Origin: Bacteroidota bacterium
GTDB taxonomy: Bacteria; Bacteroidota; Bacteroidia; Cytophagales; Cyclobacteriaceae
Direction: 5' to 3'
Assembly: GCA_016191555.1 (NCBI GenBank)
Contig: JACPVX010000011.1
Span: 20,060 to 84,059, forward strand
Length of the DNA: 64,000 nucleotides
A program made the position numbers and the translations under genes. Under the pieces are notes generated by a model. It did not search any database. It was not told the DNA's origin and saw only the letters and a list, made by a program, of their open reading frames with translations. Positions 44,962-54,082 of the stretch are shown here, piece by piece; the first letter of the stretch is position 1, and each line of letters starts with the position of its first letter.

Positions 44962-46866
44962 ATGAGTCATTATTTTAAATTCTTGTTGATCGGTTGTTTA
45001 GTGATTCATGTGACGGCACATTCACAAGAAATACTTAGTACGAAATCTAAAAAAGCAAAAGAGTATTATTTGGCTTCCGATAATTTTCGAGTTCGAGGCC
45101 AATTAGATCAAGCTATTGATTTACTAAAAAAGGCGATTGATAAAGATCCCAAATTTGAGGAAGCGTATTTTCGATTAGCACTTTCGTACCGCAGTGCCAG
45201 TAATTTGAAAGCGGCCAGTGAAATGTTAGAGAAAGGTCTTACACTGACCAACTTTCCTGCTAAAGTAAAAACCTATCACTATACCTTAAGCGAATGCTAT
45301 TTACGACAAGGTAAATATGACCAAGCTTTGAAAAGTGCGAATCAGTTTATCAATGATGAGAAATTCGACAAAGCAAAATTAGCCCAGGTTCGGGTATGGA
45401 AAAGTCAGTGCGAGTTTGCTTTGGCGAATGTTGGTCAGCCTTTAGGTTATCAGATCAAAGCATTGTCAGACACGGTCAATGCATTTCCGATGCAATATTT
45501 TCCCACCATCACAGCTGACGAGCGAGAATTGATTTTCACTATTCGCATGGGAAGTGAACACAACGATAATGAAGATATAGTTGTGTCCAAGCGTGATAAA
45601 GAAAATCGATGGACCAAACCTGTTTCGCTTTCAGATCGGATCAATTCTAATTTTAGAGAAGGAGCTTCCACCATTTCAGCCGATGGGCGCACATTAATTT
45701 TTACCATTTGCGGCCCTCGCGGATGCGATTTGTACGAAAGCAATAAAGTGGGCAGTGACTGGAGTGAACCTAGAAACCTTGGTTCCGGAGTGAATACATC
45801 GGGGTGGGAGGCGCAGCCATCACTTTCTTCTGATGGAAACGAACTCTACTTTGTGTCTGAAAGAAAAGGCGGCTTGGGTGGTTATGATATCTGGTATTCC
45901 CGCAAAGGAGAGAATGGCAATTGGGCCAAAGCCGTGAATGTAGGTGTTCCTATCAATACACCATTTGATGAGATTGCACCCTATATCCATGTCAATAATC
46001 AGAACTTATATTATGCTTCGAATGGATTGCCCGGTTTTGGTAGCTATGACATTTATGTCGCGGAAAAGAAGGGAGCCAGTTGGCAGGTACCTGAAAATAT
46101 GGGTGCTCCATTAAATGACTTTGATGATCAATATTCATTCACAGTAACTAGTAATGGTAAAGTGGCGTATTATTCCAAAGAGCAAGGCAGAGATCATAGT
46201 AAAATATTTACCACACCAATACCTGAGCGTTTTCAAATCAGTAGAAAAGGAAATGTAGTAAGTGGTCGAGTATTAGATGCGATTACCAAGAAACCACTTA
46301 AAGCGAAAATTGAGTTGAAGGAATTAAGTAGTAACACTACAGTCACACATGCTTTATCGGATTCGATCACGGGCAGTTATTTAATTGTTGTGCCGGGCAA
46401 ATCAGAGTATGCATTATTCGTAAATGAACCGGGTTACTTGTTTTCAAGCCACAATTTTGATTATAATGATATTGATTTGACAAGGCCATTATACTTGGAT
46501 ATTGAACTGCTGCCCGAAGAACAAAATTCTGCTATCATTTTGGAAAACATATTCTTCGAAACGAATCAATTTGAAGTATTAGGTAAGTCCACCGTTGAGT
46601 TGGATCATTTGGTTACATACTTAATCGATCATCCCACTATCAGAATCGAGATCAGCGGGCATACCGATAATGAGGGCTCAGAGAGCTATAATCAGCAATT
46701 ATCACTTAGAAGAGCGACCTCAGTTGGTAGTTACCTTCGAAATAAAGGGATCACTCCGGGACGAGTATTAGAAAAAGGGTATGGATCAAAAAAACCATTA
46801 CGCCCCAATGATTCTGAGGCAAATCGTCAAAAAAACAGACGAATTGAGCTAAAAGTCCTCAAATGA
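44962..46866 (+). CDS. PorE-like protein: TPR, PD40, CarboxypepD_reg and OmpA domains
   Basis: The 634-residue exported protein has domains in this order: TPR repeats (about 28-150), PD40 propeller blades (about 185-400, with LSSDGNELYFVSERKGGLGG and NLYYASNGLPGFGSYDIYVA), a carboxypeptidase-regulatory-like domain (about 425-500, SGRVLDAITKKPLKAK) and an OmpA C-terminal peptidoglycan-binding domain (about 525-634, ISGHTDNEGS and RQKNRRIELKVL). This order is that of PorE of the type IX secretion system and its homologues. ATG at 44962 is preferred over the TTG at 44956. A weak lipobox LIGC is present, but a longer signal peptide ending AHSQ also fits. Confidence 0.88.
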   Translation: MSHYFKFLLIGCLVIHVTAHSQEILSTKSKKAKEYYLASDNFRVRGQLDQAIDLLKKAIDKDPKFEEAYFRLALSYRSASNLKAASEMLEKGLTLTNFPAKVKTYHYTLSECYLRQGKYDQALKSANQFINDEKFDKAKLAQVRVWKSQCEFALANVGQPLGYQIKALSDTVNAFPMQYFPTITADERELIFTIRMGSEHNDNEDIVVSKRDKENRWTKPVSLSDRINSNFREGASTISADGRTLIFTICGPRGCDLYESNKVGSDWSEPRNLGSGVNTSGWEAQPSLSSDGNELYFVSERKGGLGGYDIWYSRKGENGNWAKAVNVGVPINTPFDEIAPYIHVNNQNLYYASNGLPGFGSYDIYVAEKKGASWQVPENMGAPLNDFDDQYSFTVTSNGKVAYYSKEQGRDHSKIFTTPIPERFQISRKGNVVSGRVLDAITKKPLKAKIELKELSSNTTVTHALSDSITGSYLIVVPGKSEYALFVNEPGYLFSSHNFDYNDIDLTRPLYLDIELLPEEQNSAIILENIFFETNQFEVLGKSTVELDHLVTYLIDHPTIRIEISGHTDNEGSESYNQQLSLRRATSVGSYLRNKGITPGRVLEKGYGSKKPLRPNDSEANRQKNRRIELKVLK

Positions 46867-46922
46867 CTCATTGCAATCGTTTGAAATTTTTAATTATTTA
46901 ATTATTGCCTTAGTAATTTTTC

Positions 46923-46932
46923 TATTATTTTG
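46923..46932 (+). promoter_or_regulatory. Weak candidate promoter of the SusC operon
   Basis: TATTATTTTG resembles an extended -7 element. A TTG lies about 17-18 bp upstream. The region is very AT-rich, so chance matches are likely. Confidence 0.25.
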
Positions 46933-46976
46933 CACCCCTATTTGGGTTATTTTTTCATTAACAAAAACAAAAAAGT

Positions 46977-49900
46977 ATGAGGAAAAATTTACTAGTGAGA
47001 ATGTTGCCTCTATTGCTTGCGCTGATAACCAGCGTAGCATGGGCGCAGGAGAGAACGGTTACAGGTAAAGTGACATCGGCCGAAGATGGCTCTGGATTAC
47101 CTGGTGTGAATGTGTTGGTAAAGGGAACGACCAATGGAACAGTAACGGATGTAGATGGAAAGTATTCCATTGCGGTAGAGGGAAACGGAGCAACTTTGGT
47201 TTACTCATTTATTGGTTTTACGACTCAAGAAGTTGTTATTTTAGATAGGACAACAATAGATCTAAAATTGACCGCGGATGTTACTCAGCTATCTGAAGTT
47301 GTTGTGACTGCAATGGGTATTGAGTCGGAGAAAAGGGCCTTAGGAACCTCTGTCGCAACTTTAAAATCAGAAGCATTTGCTGATACGAGACAAACTAATA
47401 TAATAAATTCCCTCGCTGGGAAAATGGCAGGTGTTAGAATTGCTAGCAGCGGTGGAAATGTGGGAGCTTCTTCATCTATTTTTATACGAGGCTTTACTTC
47501 CTTCACCCAAAGTAACCAACCATTGTTTGTTGTGGATGGAATTCCTATTGATAACAGTGGAGGCGGGAATGCTTTGCAAACGGGTGTTGCCAACTCAAAT
47601 CGCGCTATTGATTTGAATCCTGATGATATTGAAAACATGACTGTCCTTAAGGGGCCGGCAGCAGCTGTTTTATATGGTTCTCGCGCAGTTTCTGGTGCTA
47701 TTATTATAACAACAAAAAAGGGCGGCAATTCAACTGCAAAAAATACTGTAAGCTATACCTCTAACTACAATGTAACAGAAGTAAATCGATTACCAGATTT
47801 TCAGAATAGCTATGCTCAAGGTAGCAATGGTATTTATAATTCAGGTTCATTAGATAGCTGGGGACCCAAAATAACTGGCCAAACTGTGACTAATTATCTT
47901 GGAAACCAAGAAGTACTAAAAGCTTATCCCAACAATCTAAAGGATCTATTTAGACAAGGAAGTAATGTGCAAAACTCCTTAGATTTTAAGGGTGGAAATG
48001 AAAAGGCAAATTATATTTTCTCTTACTCAAACTTAGTTGAGAGCGGTGTTTTAAAGAATAATGAGTTATCTAGAAATACTTTTAGGGTAACTGTCAACTC
48101 TCAGTTGACAAAGAAACTAACAATGGGAGCTTCTATCACATATTTCAATACGAAGTCTCAAAGAACACCAAATGGGAACCAGCAGTCAAATCCGCTATTC
48201 AGAGGATACATAATTCCTAGATCCTATAACCTTGCTAATTATCCTTATCAATTACCGAATGGAAGACAGTCTTATTTCGACACATCAACCGATAACCCAC
48301 TTTGGACAATTGACAATAATATATACAAGGATCAAGTTGATCGACTATTAGCCAATATGAACATAGGCTATGATATTACTGATTGGTTAAATGTGAATTA
48401 TAAGATAGGAACTGATGTTTATACACTTAATTTGAAGGCTGTTGATGGTGTGGGTGCTGTGGGAAATGCATACACAGCAGCTGCAGGAACGGGCGGTGTT
48501 CAGATAGAAACCATTACTAATCAGAATATCAACTCATATTTCAATGTCACTGCTAAAAGGCAGTTTGGTGAATTTAACGTTAATTTGCTCTTAGGAAACG
48601 AGATTTCATTTACAAAGATTCAAGATCAGGGAGTAACTGCAACAGGTGCTTCGGTGAATGGATTTGATGCAGTATCAAGTTATTCTACATATGCGCCATT
48701 TGATGGAACTGGTAATGCACAATTCGCAAATACCAACAGAAACTTAGTTGGGATCTATGCGCAAGCAACCGTTGGATATAAAAACTTCGCGTATCTAACT
48801 GCTACAGGAAGAAATGACTGGTCATCAACATTTTCTGCTAAGAATAACTCCTATTTCTATCCTTCGGTAACAGGCAGTTTTATTTTCACAGATGCTTTCC
48901 CTTCAATCAAGAATGATATAATCAGTTACGGCAAAGTAAGAGCTAACATCGCACAGGTTGGGCGAGTAGCTCCAGTTTATGCCACTGATACTTATTTTAA
49001 TTCTGCCAACCCGGGGAACGGATTTGGACCCAATATATTATTCCCATTTAGAGGGCAACAAGGGTTCAGTTTAAGCAATGCTTCAGGTAACCCTGACATT
49101 AAACCTGAATTTACTGTAACTAAGGAAGTGGGTGCAGAATTCAAGTTGTGGAAGGATAAAATATCTCTCGACTTGGGATACTTCAATACAAATACAACAG
49201 ATATTATTCTAGCGGCTCCAGTATCTGGCGCTTCTGGATTTACAACTCAGACTAGAAACGCTGGTGAATTAGAAACGAGTGGTATTGAAATATCTCTTGG
49301 AATAAGACCAATAAAAACAGATGATTTTTCTTGGGACGTTAATGCAAACTGGACAACTATAAAGAATACGGTCGTTAAAATTGATCCACTTGTAAATTCG
49401 ATCTTCTTAGGTGGATTTACGACTCCGCAAACACAACTCCGAGCTGGTGAGCCATATGGCGTTATTGTTGGTAATCCATTTAATAAAGACGCGAAAGGTA
49501 ATTTATTAATAACCTCAGTTGGGGCAGGAGCAGGTCAAGTTACGGCAAACACATCCGTAGTGCAGCGAATTGGAAATCCAAATCCTGATTGGACAGCGGG
49601 GATTACTAATACTTTTAATTATAAAGGGATTGGCCTTTCTTTCTTATTGGACATAAGAAAAGGTGGCGATGTAATTTCCAGAAACATTCGTGATATTCGA
49701 TTTAGAGGCGTTGGGGCCGAAACTGCAGATAGAGACAAGACCTATATAATTGATGGAGTCCTTAGAGATCCAGTTAATAATCCTGACGGAACAGCGAGAG
49801 CATTGGTTGATGCAGGAGGAAATCCAATCAAGAATACTATTGCCCTTAACGCACAACAATACTGGACAAGCATCTATAATACTCAAGGGGAAGCAATAGT

Positions 49901-50153
49901 TTTTGATGCTTCATGGATTAGATTGAGAGAAATTTCAATCAGTTATTCAATACCTAAAAAACTATTGGCAAAGACACCTTTCGGGTCAGCATCAATTGTG
50001 ATTACTGGCAGAAATTTGTGGCTATATGCTCCTAATTACCCCCATTTAGATCCAGAGGTAAATTCTCAGGGGGTTAGCAATTCTCAAGGTTTTGAATATA
50101 ATAACTTGCCCCAGACAAGATCTTATGGTGCGTTATTGAGATTAACTTTTTAA
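46977..50153 (+). CDS. SusC/RagA family TonB-linked outer-membrane transporter
   Basis: The 1058-residue protein has a signal peptide (about 1-24, ending VAWAQ) followed by a carboxypeptidase-regulatory-like domain (TVTGKVTSAEDGSGLPGVNV) and a possible TonB box region (LSEVVVTAMG). A plug domain then leads to a large beta-barrel ending in aromatic RSYGALLRLTF. With the adjacent SusD partner it would form a TonB-powered uptake complex, but the substrate is unknown as no glycoside hydrolase or peptidase gene is in the operon. The coding sequence is visibly more AT-rich than its neighbours and uses AGA/AGG for most arginines. Confidence 0.95.
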   Translation: MRKNLLVRMLPLLLALITSVAWAQERTVTGKVTSAEDGSGLPGVNVLVKGTTNGTVTDVDGKYSIAVEGNGATLVYSFIGFTTQEVVILDRTTIDLKLTADVTQLSEVVVTAMGIESEKRALGTSVATLKSEAFADTRQTNIINSLAGKMAGVRIASSGGNVGASSSIFIRGFTSFTQSNQPLFVVDGIPIDNSGGGNALQTGVANSNRAIDLNPDDIENMTVLKGPAAAVLYGSRAVSGAIIITTKKGGNSTAKNTVSYTSNYNVTEVNRLPDFQNSYAQGSNGIYNSGSLDSWGPKITGQTVTNYLGNQEVLKAYPNNLKDLFRQGSNVQNSLDFKGGNEKANYIFSYSNLVESGVLKNNELSRNTFRVTVNSQLTKKLTMGASITYFNTKSQRTPNGNQQSNPLFRGYIIPRSYNLANYPYQLPNGRQSYFDTSTDNPLWTIDNNIYKDQVDRLLANMNIGYDITDWLNVNYKIGTDVYTLNLKAVDGVGAVGNAYTAAAGTGGVQIETITNQNINSYFNVTAKRQFGEFNVNLLLGNEISFTKIQDQGVTATGASVNGFDAVSSYSTYAPFDGTGNAQFANTNRNLVGIYAQATVGYKNFAYLTATGRNDWSSTFSAKNNSYFYPSVTGSFIFTDAFPSIKNDIISYGKVRANIAQVGRVAPVYATDTYFNSANPGNGFGPNILFPFRGQQGFSLSNASGNPDIKPEFTVTKEVGAEFKLWKDKISLDLGYFNTNTTDIILAAPVSGASGFTTQTRNAGELETSGIEISLGIRPIKTDDFSWDVNANWTTIKNTVVKIDPLVNSIFLGGFTTPQTQLRAGEPYGVIVGNPFNKDAKGNLLITSVGAGAGQVTANTSVVQRIGNPNPDWTAGITNTFNYKGIGLSFLLDIRKGGDVISRNIRDIRFRGVGAETADRDKTYIIDGVLRDPVNNPDGTARALVDAGGNPIKNTIALNAQQYWTSIYNTQGEAIVFDASWIRLREISISYSIPKKLLAKTPFGSASIVITGRNLWLYAPNYPHLDPEVNSQGVSNSQGFEYNNLPQTRSYGALLRLTF

Positions 50154-50163
50154 TGAAATACGT

Positions 50164-51687
50164 ATGAAAAGAATTAGTATATATTTTTATTTCTGCATTA
50201 TTACCATCTCTTTGTTGGTTAGTGCTTGTGGTGATTTTCTTAATGTAAACACCGACCCGACCCGATTGAAAGCTATTTCAACCCCTTTGGTTTTGTCTGC
50301 GGCTGAAACAAGTTTAGCATTTCATCAAGGAAGTGATCTTTTCTTATACTCCTCTATTATTATGCAGCAGGCTACAGGTAATGGAGTTACAGGAGGTCAG
50401 ACAAGAACATACGATCAGTATGTAATCACAAATGGTGATGTAAATAATGCTTGGAATGCTCACTATGCCGGTGCTTTGGCGGATCTAAATTATATTCGCG
50501 CCAATACTTATAAGGAGGGGAACCCAACCTATGGTGGGATTGCAAAGCTGTTGCAGGCGTATAATTATAGTGTGTTGGTAGCCTCATGGGGCGATATACC
50601 TTATAAGCAAGCGCTGAAGGGCACATTGTTCCCTCAGCCGAAGTATGATAATAGCAAAGAGGTTTATGATTCGCTTTTCCTTTTGATTGATTCCGGAATT
50701 GCTGATTTGGCAAAGACTAATGTTAGAGCGGTTGGTAGTGAAGATCTTATTTATGGAGGTGATTTGGCCAAATGGACTCGTTTTGGAAATACCCTAAAAT
50801 TAAGGCTTGCATTGCACTATGCTAAGGATGATAGTGGAACCAAGTTGAATGCCTTGATTAATAGTGGAGCTCAATTCATGATTGATAACAATGATAACTT
50901 TCAATTGAGTTTCGAAAATGTAACGAATAGACAGAATCCAATTCATCAATTCGAGTTGTTAAGGCAGGATCAATATTGGCCTGGAAAGTTCTTGGTTGAT
51001 ATGATGAATACTAAGAATGACCCAAGGAGAACAACCTATTTTACACCTATTAATTACCCTAAAACAACTTCAAATGGTGGATTACTTTATACACCTACTA
51101 TCACCGACACTTATTTTGGGTTTGCTCCAGGCGCATCACAATCAGTTGCTGCCTCAAGAATAGGTACTTTTCTAAGGGGGCAGGCCCTTTCAGATAATGA
51201 TGCGCGCACAGGAGGTAACCTAAACGCAACAAGCATTACCTATAAAGGAGATGCACCAATACGTATGTTGACATTTGCTGAATACAATTTCATACGAGCA
51301 GAGGCTGCATTGACTTATGCGGCTGCTGGATCTGCAGCAACTTTTTTCTCCGCAGGTATAGATGCATCCATGGCTATTTCTGGTCTTACTGGTTCAGCAT
51401 TAACGGAAGCAACTAATTATAAGAATACACAGACTGCTTTGCCATTAACTTTGCAATTGATTGTCGAAGAAAAATATGTCGCAAATTATGGTGTAGTAAT
51501 GGAACCTTGGACTGATTGGAGAAGAACTGGATTTCCTAATATCCCAGTTTCCCCTGCAGCTATTGCTCAGGCGAACAACATTATACCTAGAATCTTGGTG
51601 TATCCCCTAAGTGAATCTCAAGTTAACAAGGATAACGTACCTCAAAGAGCTTCCCTTACCCTTAAGGGTGTATTTTGGGATAAATAA
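50164..51687 (+). CDS. SusD/RagB family nutrient-binding lipoprotein
   Basis: The 507-residue lipoprotein has lipobox VSAC with Cys22, followed by GDFLNVNTDPTRLKA, typical of the SusD-like group with an NxDP start. A helical TPR-like body and the block SWGDIPYKQAL are conserved. It caps the SusC barrel on the cell surface and captures the substrate. It lies 10 bp after the SusC gene. Confidence 0.93.
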   Translation: MKRISIYFYFCIITISLLVSACGDFLNVNTDPTRLKAISTPLVLSAAETSLAFHQGSDLFLYSSIIMQQATGNGVTGGQTRTYDQYVITNGDVNNAWNAHYAGALADLNYIRANTYKEGNPTYGGIAKLLQAYNYSVLVASWGDIPYKQALKGTLFPQPKYDNSKEVYDSLFLLIDSGIADLAKTNVRAVGSEDLIYGGDLAKWTRFGNTLKLRLALHYAKDDSGTKLNALINSGAQFMIDNNDNFQLSFENVTNRQNPIHQFELLRQDQYWPGKFLVDMMNTKNDPRRTTYFTPINYPKTTSNGGLLYTPTITDTYFGFAPGASQSVAASRIGTFLRGQALSDNDARTGGNLNATSITYKGDAPIRMLTFAEYNFIRAEAALTYAAAGSAATFFSAGIDASMAISGLTGSALTEATNYKNTQTALPLTLQLIVEEKYVANYGVVMEPWTDWRRTGFPNIPVSPAAIAQANNIIPRILVYPLSESQVNKDNVPQRASLTLKGVFWDK

Positions 51688-51706
51688 CATTAAACATATT
51701 AATAAC

Positions 51707-52192
51707 ATGAAAAAAAATCTTATAAAGGTATTTGTCATTAGTTTTATTGTTTTTGCGTTCTCATGCCAACAGGATGAGAAGTATGCTCCAAAGAAACCTT
51801 CGGACGGAATAATTTTATTTTCAGTTGATCCAAAAGCGTTAACTGGCGGATCATTGGTTGGAGTAGTTCAACCTAGCTTAGATGTAATATCTGCTCGTTT
51901 CTCAAAAGCAACAGTTGCTAGCCCCAATTATTTTGGTGGAAATGCTGTAATTACCTTAGCATTGCCTCAAGATATGACAAATGTTTCTGTCAATTTGGTG
52001 GTAACAAGTACTGGTGCAAGAGAATTGAAAGGCACAATTGCAAATGGAGTATGGTCTGCACCATTAAGTACATTGGGGGCTGGGGGCACAACACCAGCCA
52101 ATAATGCTAGTATTGTCCTTGAATTCATTGCATCAAACGCAGACGGCTCTAGGAAAACGGCTAGATTTTTCTCTGTTACTGTATTAGCGTAG
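51707..52192 (+). CDS. Lipoprotein in the SusCD operon
   Basis: The 161-residue protein has a lipoprotein signal from ATG 51707 with lipobox FSC and Cys20. The mature part is beta-rich and low in charge, with VNLVVTSTGARELKGTI and SIVLEFIASNADGSRKT resembling an Ig-like fold. No family recognised. Position 19 bp after susD and before the terminator suggests an accessory surface lipoprotein that helps bind the substrate. Confidence 0.75.
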   Translation: MKKNLIKVFVISFIVFAFSCQQDEKYAPKKPSDGIILFSVDPKALTGGSLVGVVQPSLDVISARFSKATVASPNYFGGNAVITLALPQDMTNVSVNLVVTSTGARELKGTIANGVWSAPLSTLGAGGTTPANNASIVLEFIASNADGSRKTARFFSVTVLA

Positions 52193-52212
52193 CTGCTTCA
52201 TACTAATAGTAT

Positions 52213-52250
52213 TTAAAAAGGGAGTTGAAATAGATCAACTCCCTTTTTAA
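52213..52250 (+). terminator. Terminator of the SusCD operon
   Basis: A perfect 16-bp stem (52213-52228 with 52235-52250) encloses loop aataga, and the right arm carries five T. It starts 20 bp past the lipoprotein stop. Confidence 0.88.
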
Positions 52251-52453
52251 TTGGGTATTAAGACAATGTACTGAAAAATAGTTGGTGACTTTGATGGGAG
52301 AAATTCTTTGGCATGGCACATTTGCCAGAAGAGGAAGCAAGTTGCTGGTGTGATTGGCTAATCGCTGATCAGGAGCATGGGGTGTGAAAAATATACCGCA
52401 GTTTTACACTTGAAACGCTTATTTCCAGATTGGGTAACCCCAACGAAGTATAG
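52251..52453. other. Intergenic stretch with no gene seen
   Basis: About 200 bp between the SusCD terminator and the small minus-strand ORF at 52454. I translated parts on both strands and saw only short, broken frames and no clear RNA or repeat. Confidence 0.5.
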
Positions 52454-52600
52454 CTAAACTTCCACAAGCCCAGCATCGTTTTTTTTGTCTTTTCCATAAA
52501 AAAGTTTAGTTGAAACCCCTTTCACTAAACTCATTATAACTATATGCTTGTCATATGTCCCCAAAGGGGTATCACCAACAATTTTTAAGTAATATGCCAT
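52454..52600 (-). CDS. Small ORF of 48 residues after hldD
   Basis: The frame begins with ATG (MAYYLKIVGDTPLGTYDKH), continues IVIMSLVKGVSTKLFYGKD and ends KKNDAGLVEV before a stop. It starts 5 bp after the hldD stop on the same strand, as in an operon. Composition looks protein-like, with alternating strand and loop, but I cannot name a family, and it could be a truncated gene. The spacing and the normal codon choice are the only support. Confidence 0.4.
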   Translation of the reverse strand: MAYYLKIVGDTPLGTYDKHIVIMSLVKGVSTKLFYGKDKKNDAGLVEV

Positions 52601-52605
52601 AAAGA

Positions 52606-53556
52606 TTATCCTCCCAGCCTACCCACATATTCCCGCGTTCCATCTTCAAGTGAATAAAACTCTTTCGAATACCCAATACCCTTCAGTTTATCCATTTTAG
52701 CTTCTGTAAAATATTGGTACTTATCGCGGATGTCAATGGGTGTCTCGATGTACTCAATCAATGCAGGTTTATCGAGCGCAGAAAATACGGCTTTCGCCAG
52801 ATCGTTAAATGTACGCGCTTTACCTGACCCTAAATTATAAATCCCTGAATTTTTTCGGTGGTGCATCAAGAACATACAAACCTCAGTAACATCGTTTACA
52901 TAAACGAAATCACGCATCTGCTCTCCATCCTTATAATCCGGATGATGCGACTTGAATAATTTCATCTTCCCCGTTTTTTGAATCTGGTTGTAGGCGTGCC
53001 AGATGACAGACGCCATACGCCCTTTGTGGTATTCGTTCGGACCGTACACATTGAAGAACTTTAGTCCTGCCCAGAAGAATGGCTTTTCTTTTTGCTCTAA
53101 TGCCCACACATCAAACTCTTGCTTCGACAAACCATACGGGTTCAATGGTTTCAGTTGAGTGATCAGCGCTTCATTGTCTTCATAACCGTTTTCGCCATAG
53201 CCGTAGGTAGCGGCTGATGAAGCGTAGACCAAAGGAAGTTGGTAGCGGCAACAGCGCACCCAAACTTCTTTGGTGTAGTCGGTGTTGAGTTTATGCAGCA
53301 AATCAATATCGAACTCGGTGGTGTCCGTGCGAGCGCCAATGTGAAATACAAACTCAACCAATTCATAGTTTTTATCCAACCATTCAAAAAATGAATCTCG
53401 GTCTACTTTGTCATGAATCTTTAAGCCTTTCAGATTCTTATTTTTCTCTGCGTTATTAAATTTATCCACTGCGATGATCGCGTTGAAATTATCTTCATTT
53501 AAACGTTTTATGAGGCAGCTTCCTATGAAGCCCGCAGCACCGGTTACAATAATCAT
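52606..53556 (-). CDS. hldD: ADP-L-glycero-D-manno-heptose-6-epimerase
   Basis: This is a 316-residue SDR-fold epimerase. The NAD-binding GAAGFIGS lies at the N-terminus, IGARTDTTE and FVFH follow, and the active-site Tyr-x3-Lys occurs in NPYGLSKQEFD. GPNEYHKGRMASVIWH is typical of HldD/RfaD. It makes the heptose used in LPS core. It is divergent from queD, with an 8-bp inverted repeat just upstream of its start. Confidence 0.9.
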   Translation of the reverse strand: MIIVTGAAGFIGSCLIKRLNEDNFNAIIAVDKFNNAEKNKNLKGLKIHDKVDRDSFFEWLDKNYELVEFVFHIGARTDTTEFDIDLLHKLNTDYTKEVWVRCCRYQLPLVYASSAATYGYGENGYEDNEALITQLKPLNPYGLSKQEFDVWALEQKEKPFFWAGLKFFNVYGPNEYHKGRMASVIWHAYNQIQKTGKMKLFKSHHPDYKDGEQMRDFVYVNDVTEVCMFLMHHRKNSGIYNLGSGKARTFNDLAKAVFSALDKPALIEYIETPIDIRDKYQYFTEAKMDKLKGIGYSKEFYSLEDGTREYVGRLGG

Positions 53557-53564
53557 GATCGTTT

Positions 53565-53587
53565 ATTTGTCGCAATTTACGACAAAT
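53565..53587. repeat. Inverted repeat upstream of hldD
   Basis: ATTTGTCG (53565-53572) and CGACAAAT (53580-53587) are perfect inverted copies separated by 7 bp. They start 9 bp upstream of the hldD ATG, in the region shared with queD. This could be a repressor site. Confidence 0.5.
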
Positions 53588-53593
53588 GGGCCA

Positions 53594-53626
53594 TTGTGCT
53601 CAGTTGATTCAACCATTGTATATTTG
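53594..53626 (+). promoter_or_regulatory. Promoter of queD
   Basis: TTG (53594-53596), 22 bp, then TATATTTG (53619-53626), a good fit to the Bacteroidota promoter form. The leader would be about 10 nt before the ATG at 53643. Confidence 0.55.
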
Positions 53627-53642
53627 CAGAACCATTGAAAAT

Positions 53643-54062
53643 ATGATTTACGTTAGCCGGAAGGAGCATTTTAATGCAGCACACAAGCTCTATAATCCCG
53701 CCTGGAGTGCTGAGAAAAACAAAGAAGTCTTTGGCCCCTGTGCCAACGAAAACTGGCACGGGCATAATTTTGAATTGATTACTACCGTAGCCGGCAATCC
53801 GGATCCGGAAACTGGTTTTGTCATTGATTTGAAAAAACTGAGTTCATTGATTCGAAGCGAGGTAATTGACAAGCTCGATCACAAAAATCTCAATCTGGAT
53901 GTGGATTTCATGAAAGATAAAATGGCCAGCACGGAAAATATTACCATTGAAATTTGGAAGATTTTGGAACCAAAAATCGCGCAAATCAGTAAGTATGGAA
54001 AGCTACATTCGTTGCGCTTATACGAAACCCCTCGCAACTTCGTAGATTATTTTGGAGGATAA
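53643..54062 (+). CDS. queD: 6-carboxy-5,6,7,8-tetrahydropterin synthase
   Basis: This is the 139-residue QueD/PTPS enzyme, which makes the substrate of QueE. The zinc His residues are in HFNAAHKL and HGHNFEL, with the catalytic Cys in GPCANENWHGH. The ATG at 53643 lies about 16 bp after a good promoter. A longer frame would start upstream of that promoter and is rejected. lpxB follows after 20 bp. Confidence 0.92.
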   Translation: MIYVSRKEHFNAAHKLYNPAWSAEKNKEVFGPCANENWHGHNFELITTVAGNPDPETGFVIDLKKLSSLIRSEVIDKLDHKNLNLDVDFMKDKMASTENITIEIWKILEPKIAQISKYGKLHSLRLYETPRNFVDYFGG

Positions 54063-54082
54063 CGATCATTAATCAAAAGAAC

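Noticed and set aside
46871..47068. 65-codon hydrophobic ORF before and into susC
   Set aside because: It begins with TTG in an AT-rich stretch and overlaps the susC signal peptide in another frame. T-rich DNA gives hydrophobic translations by chance.
47285..47728. 147-codon minus-strand ORF inside susC
   Set aside because: Antisense frame of the plug domain with no start context.
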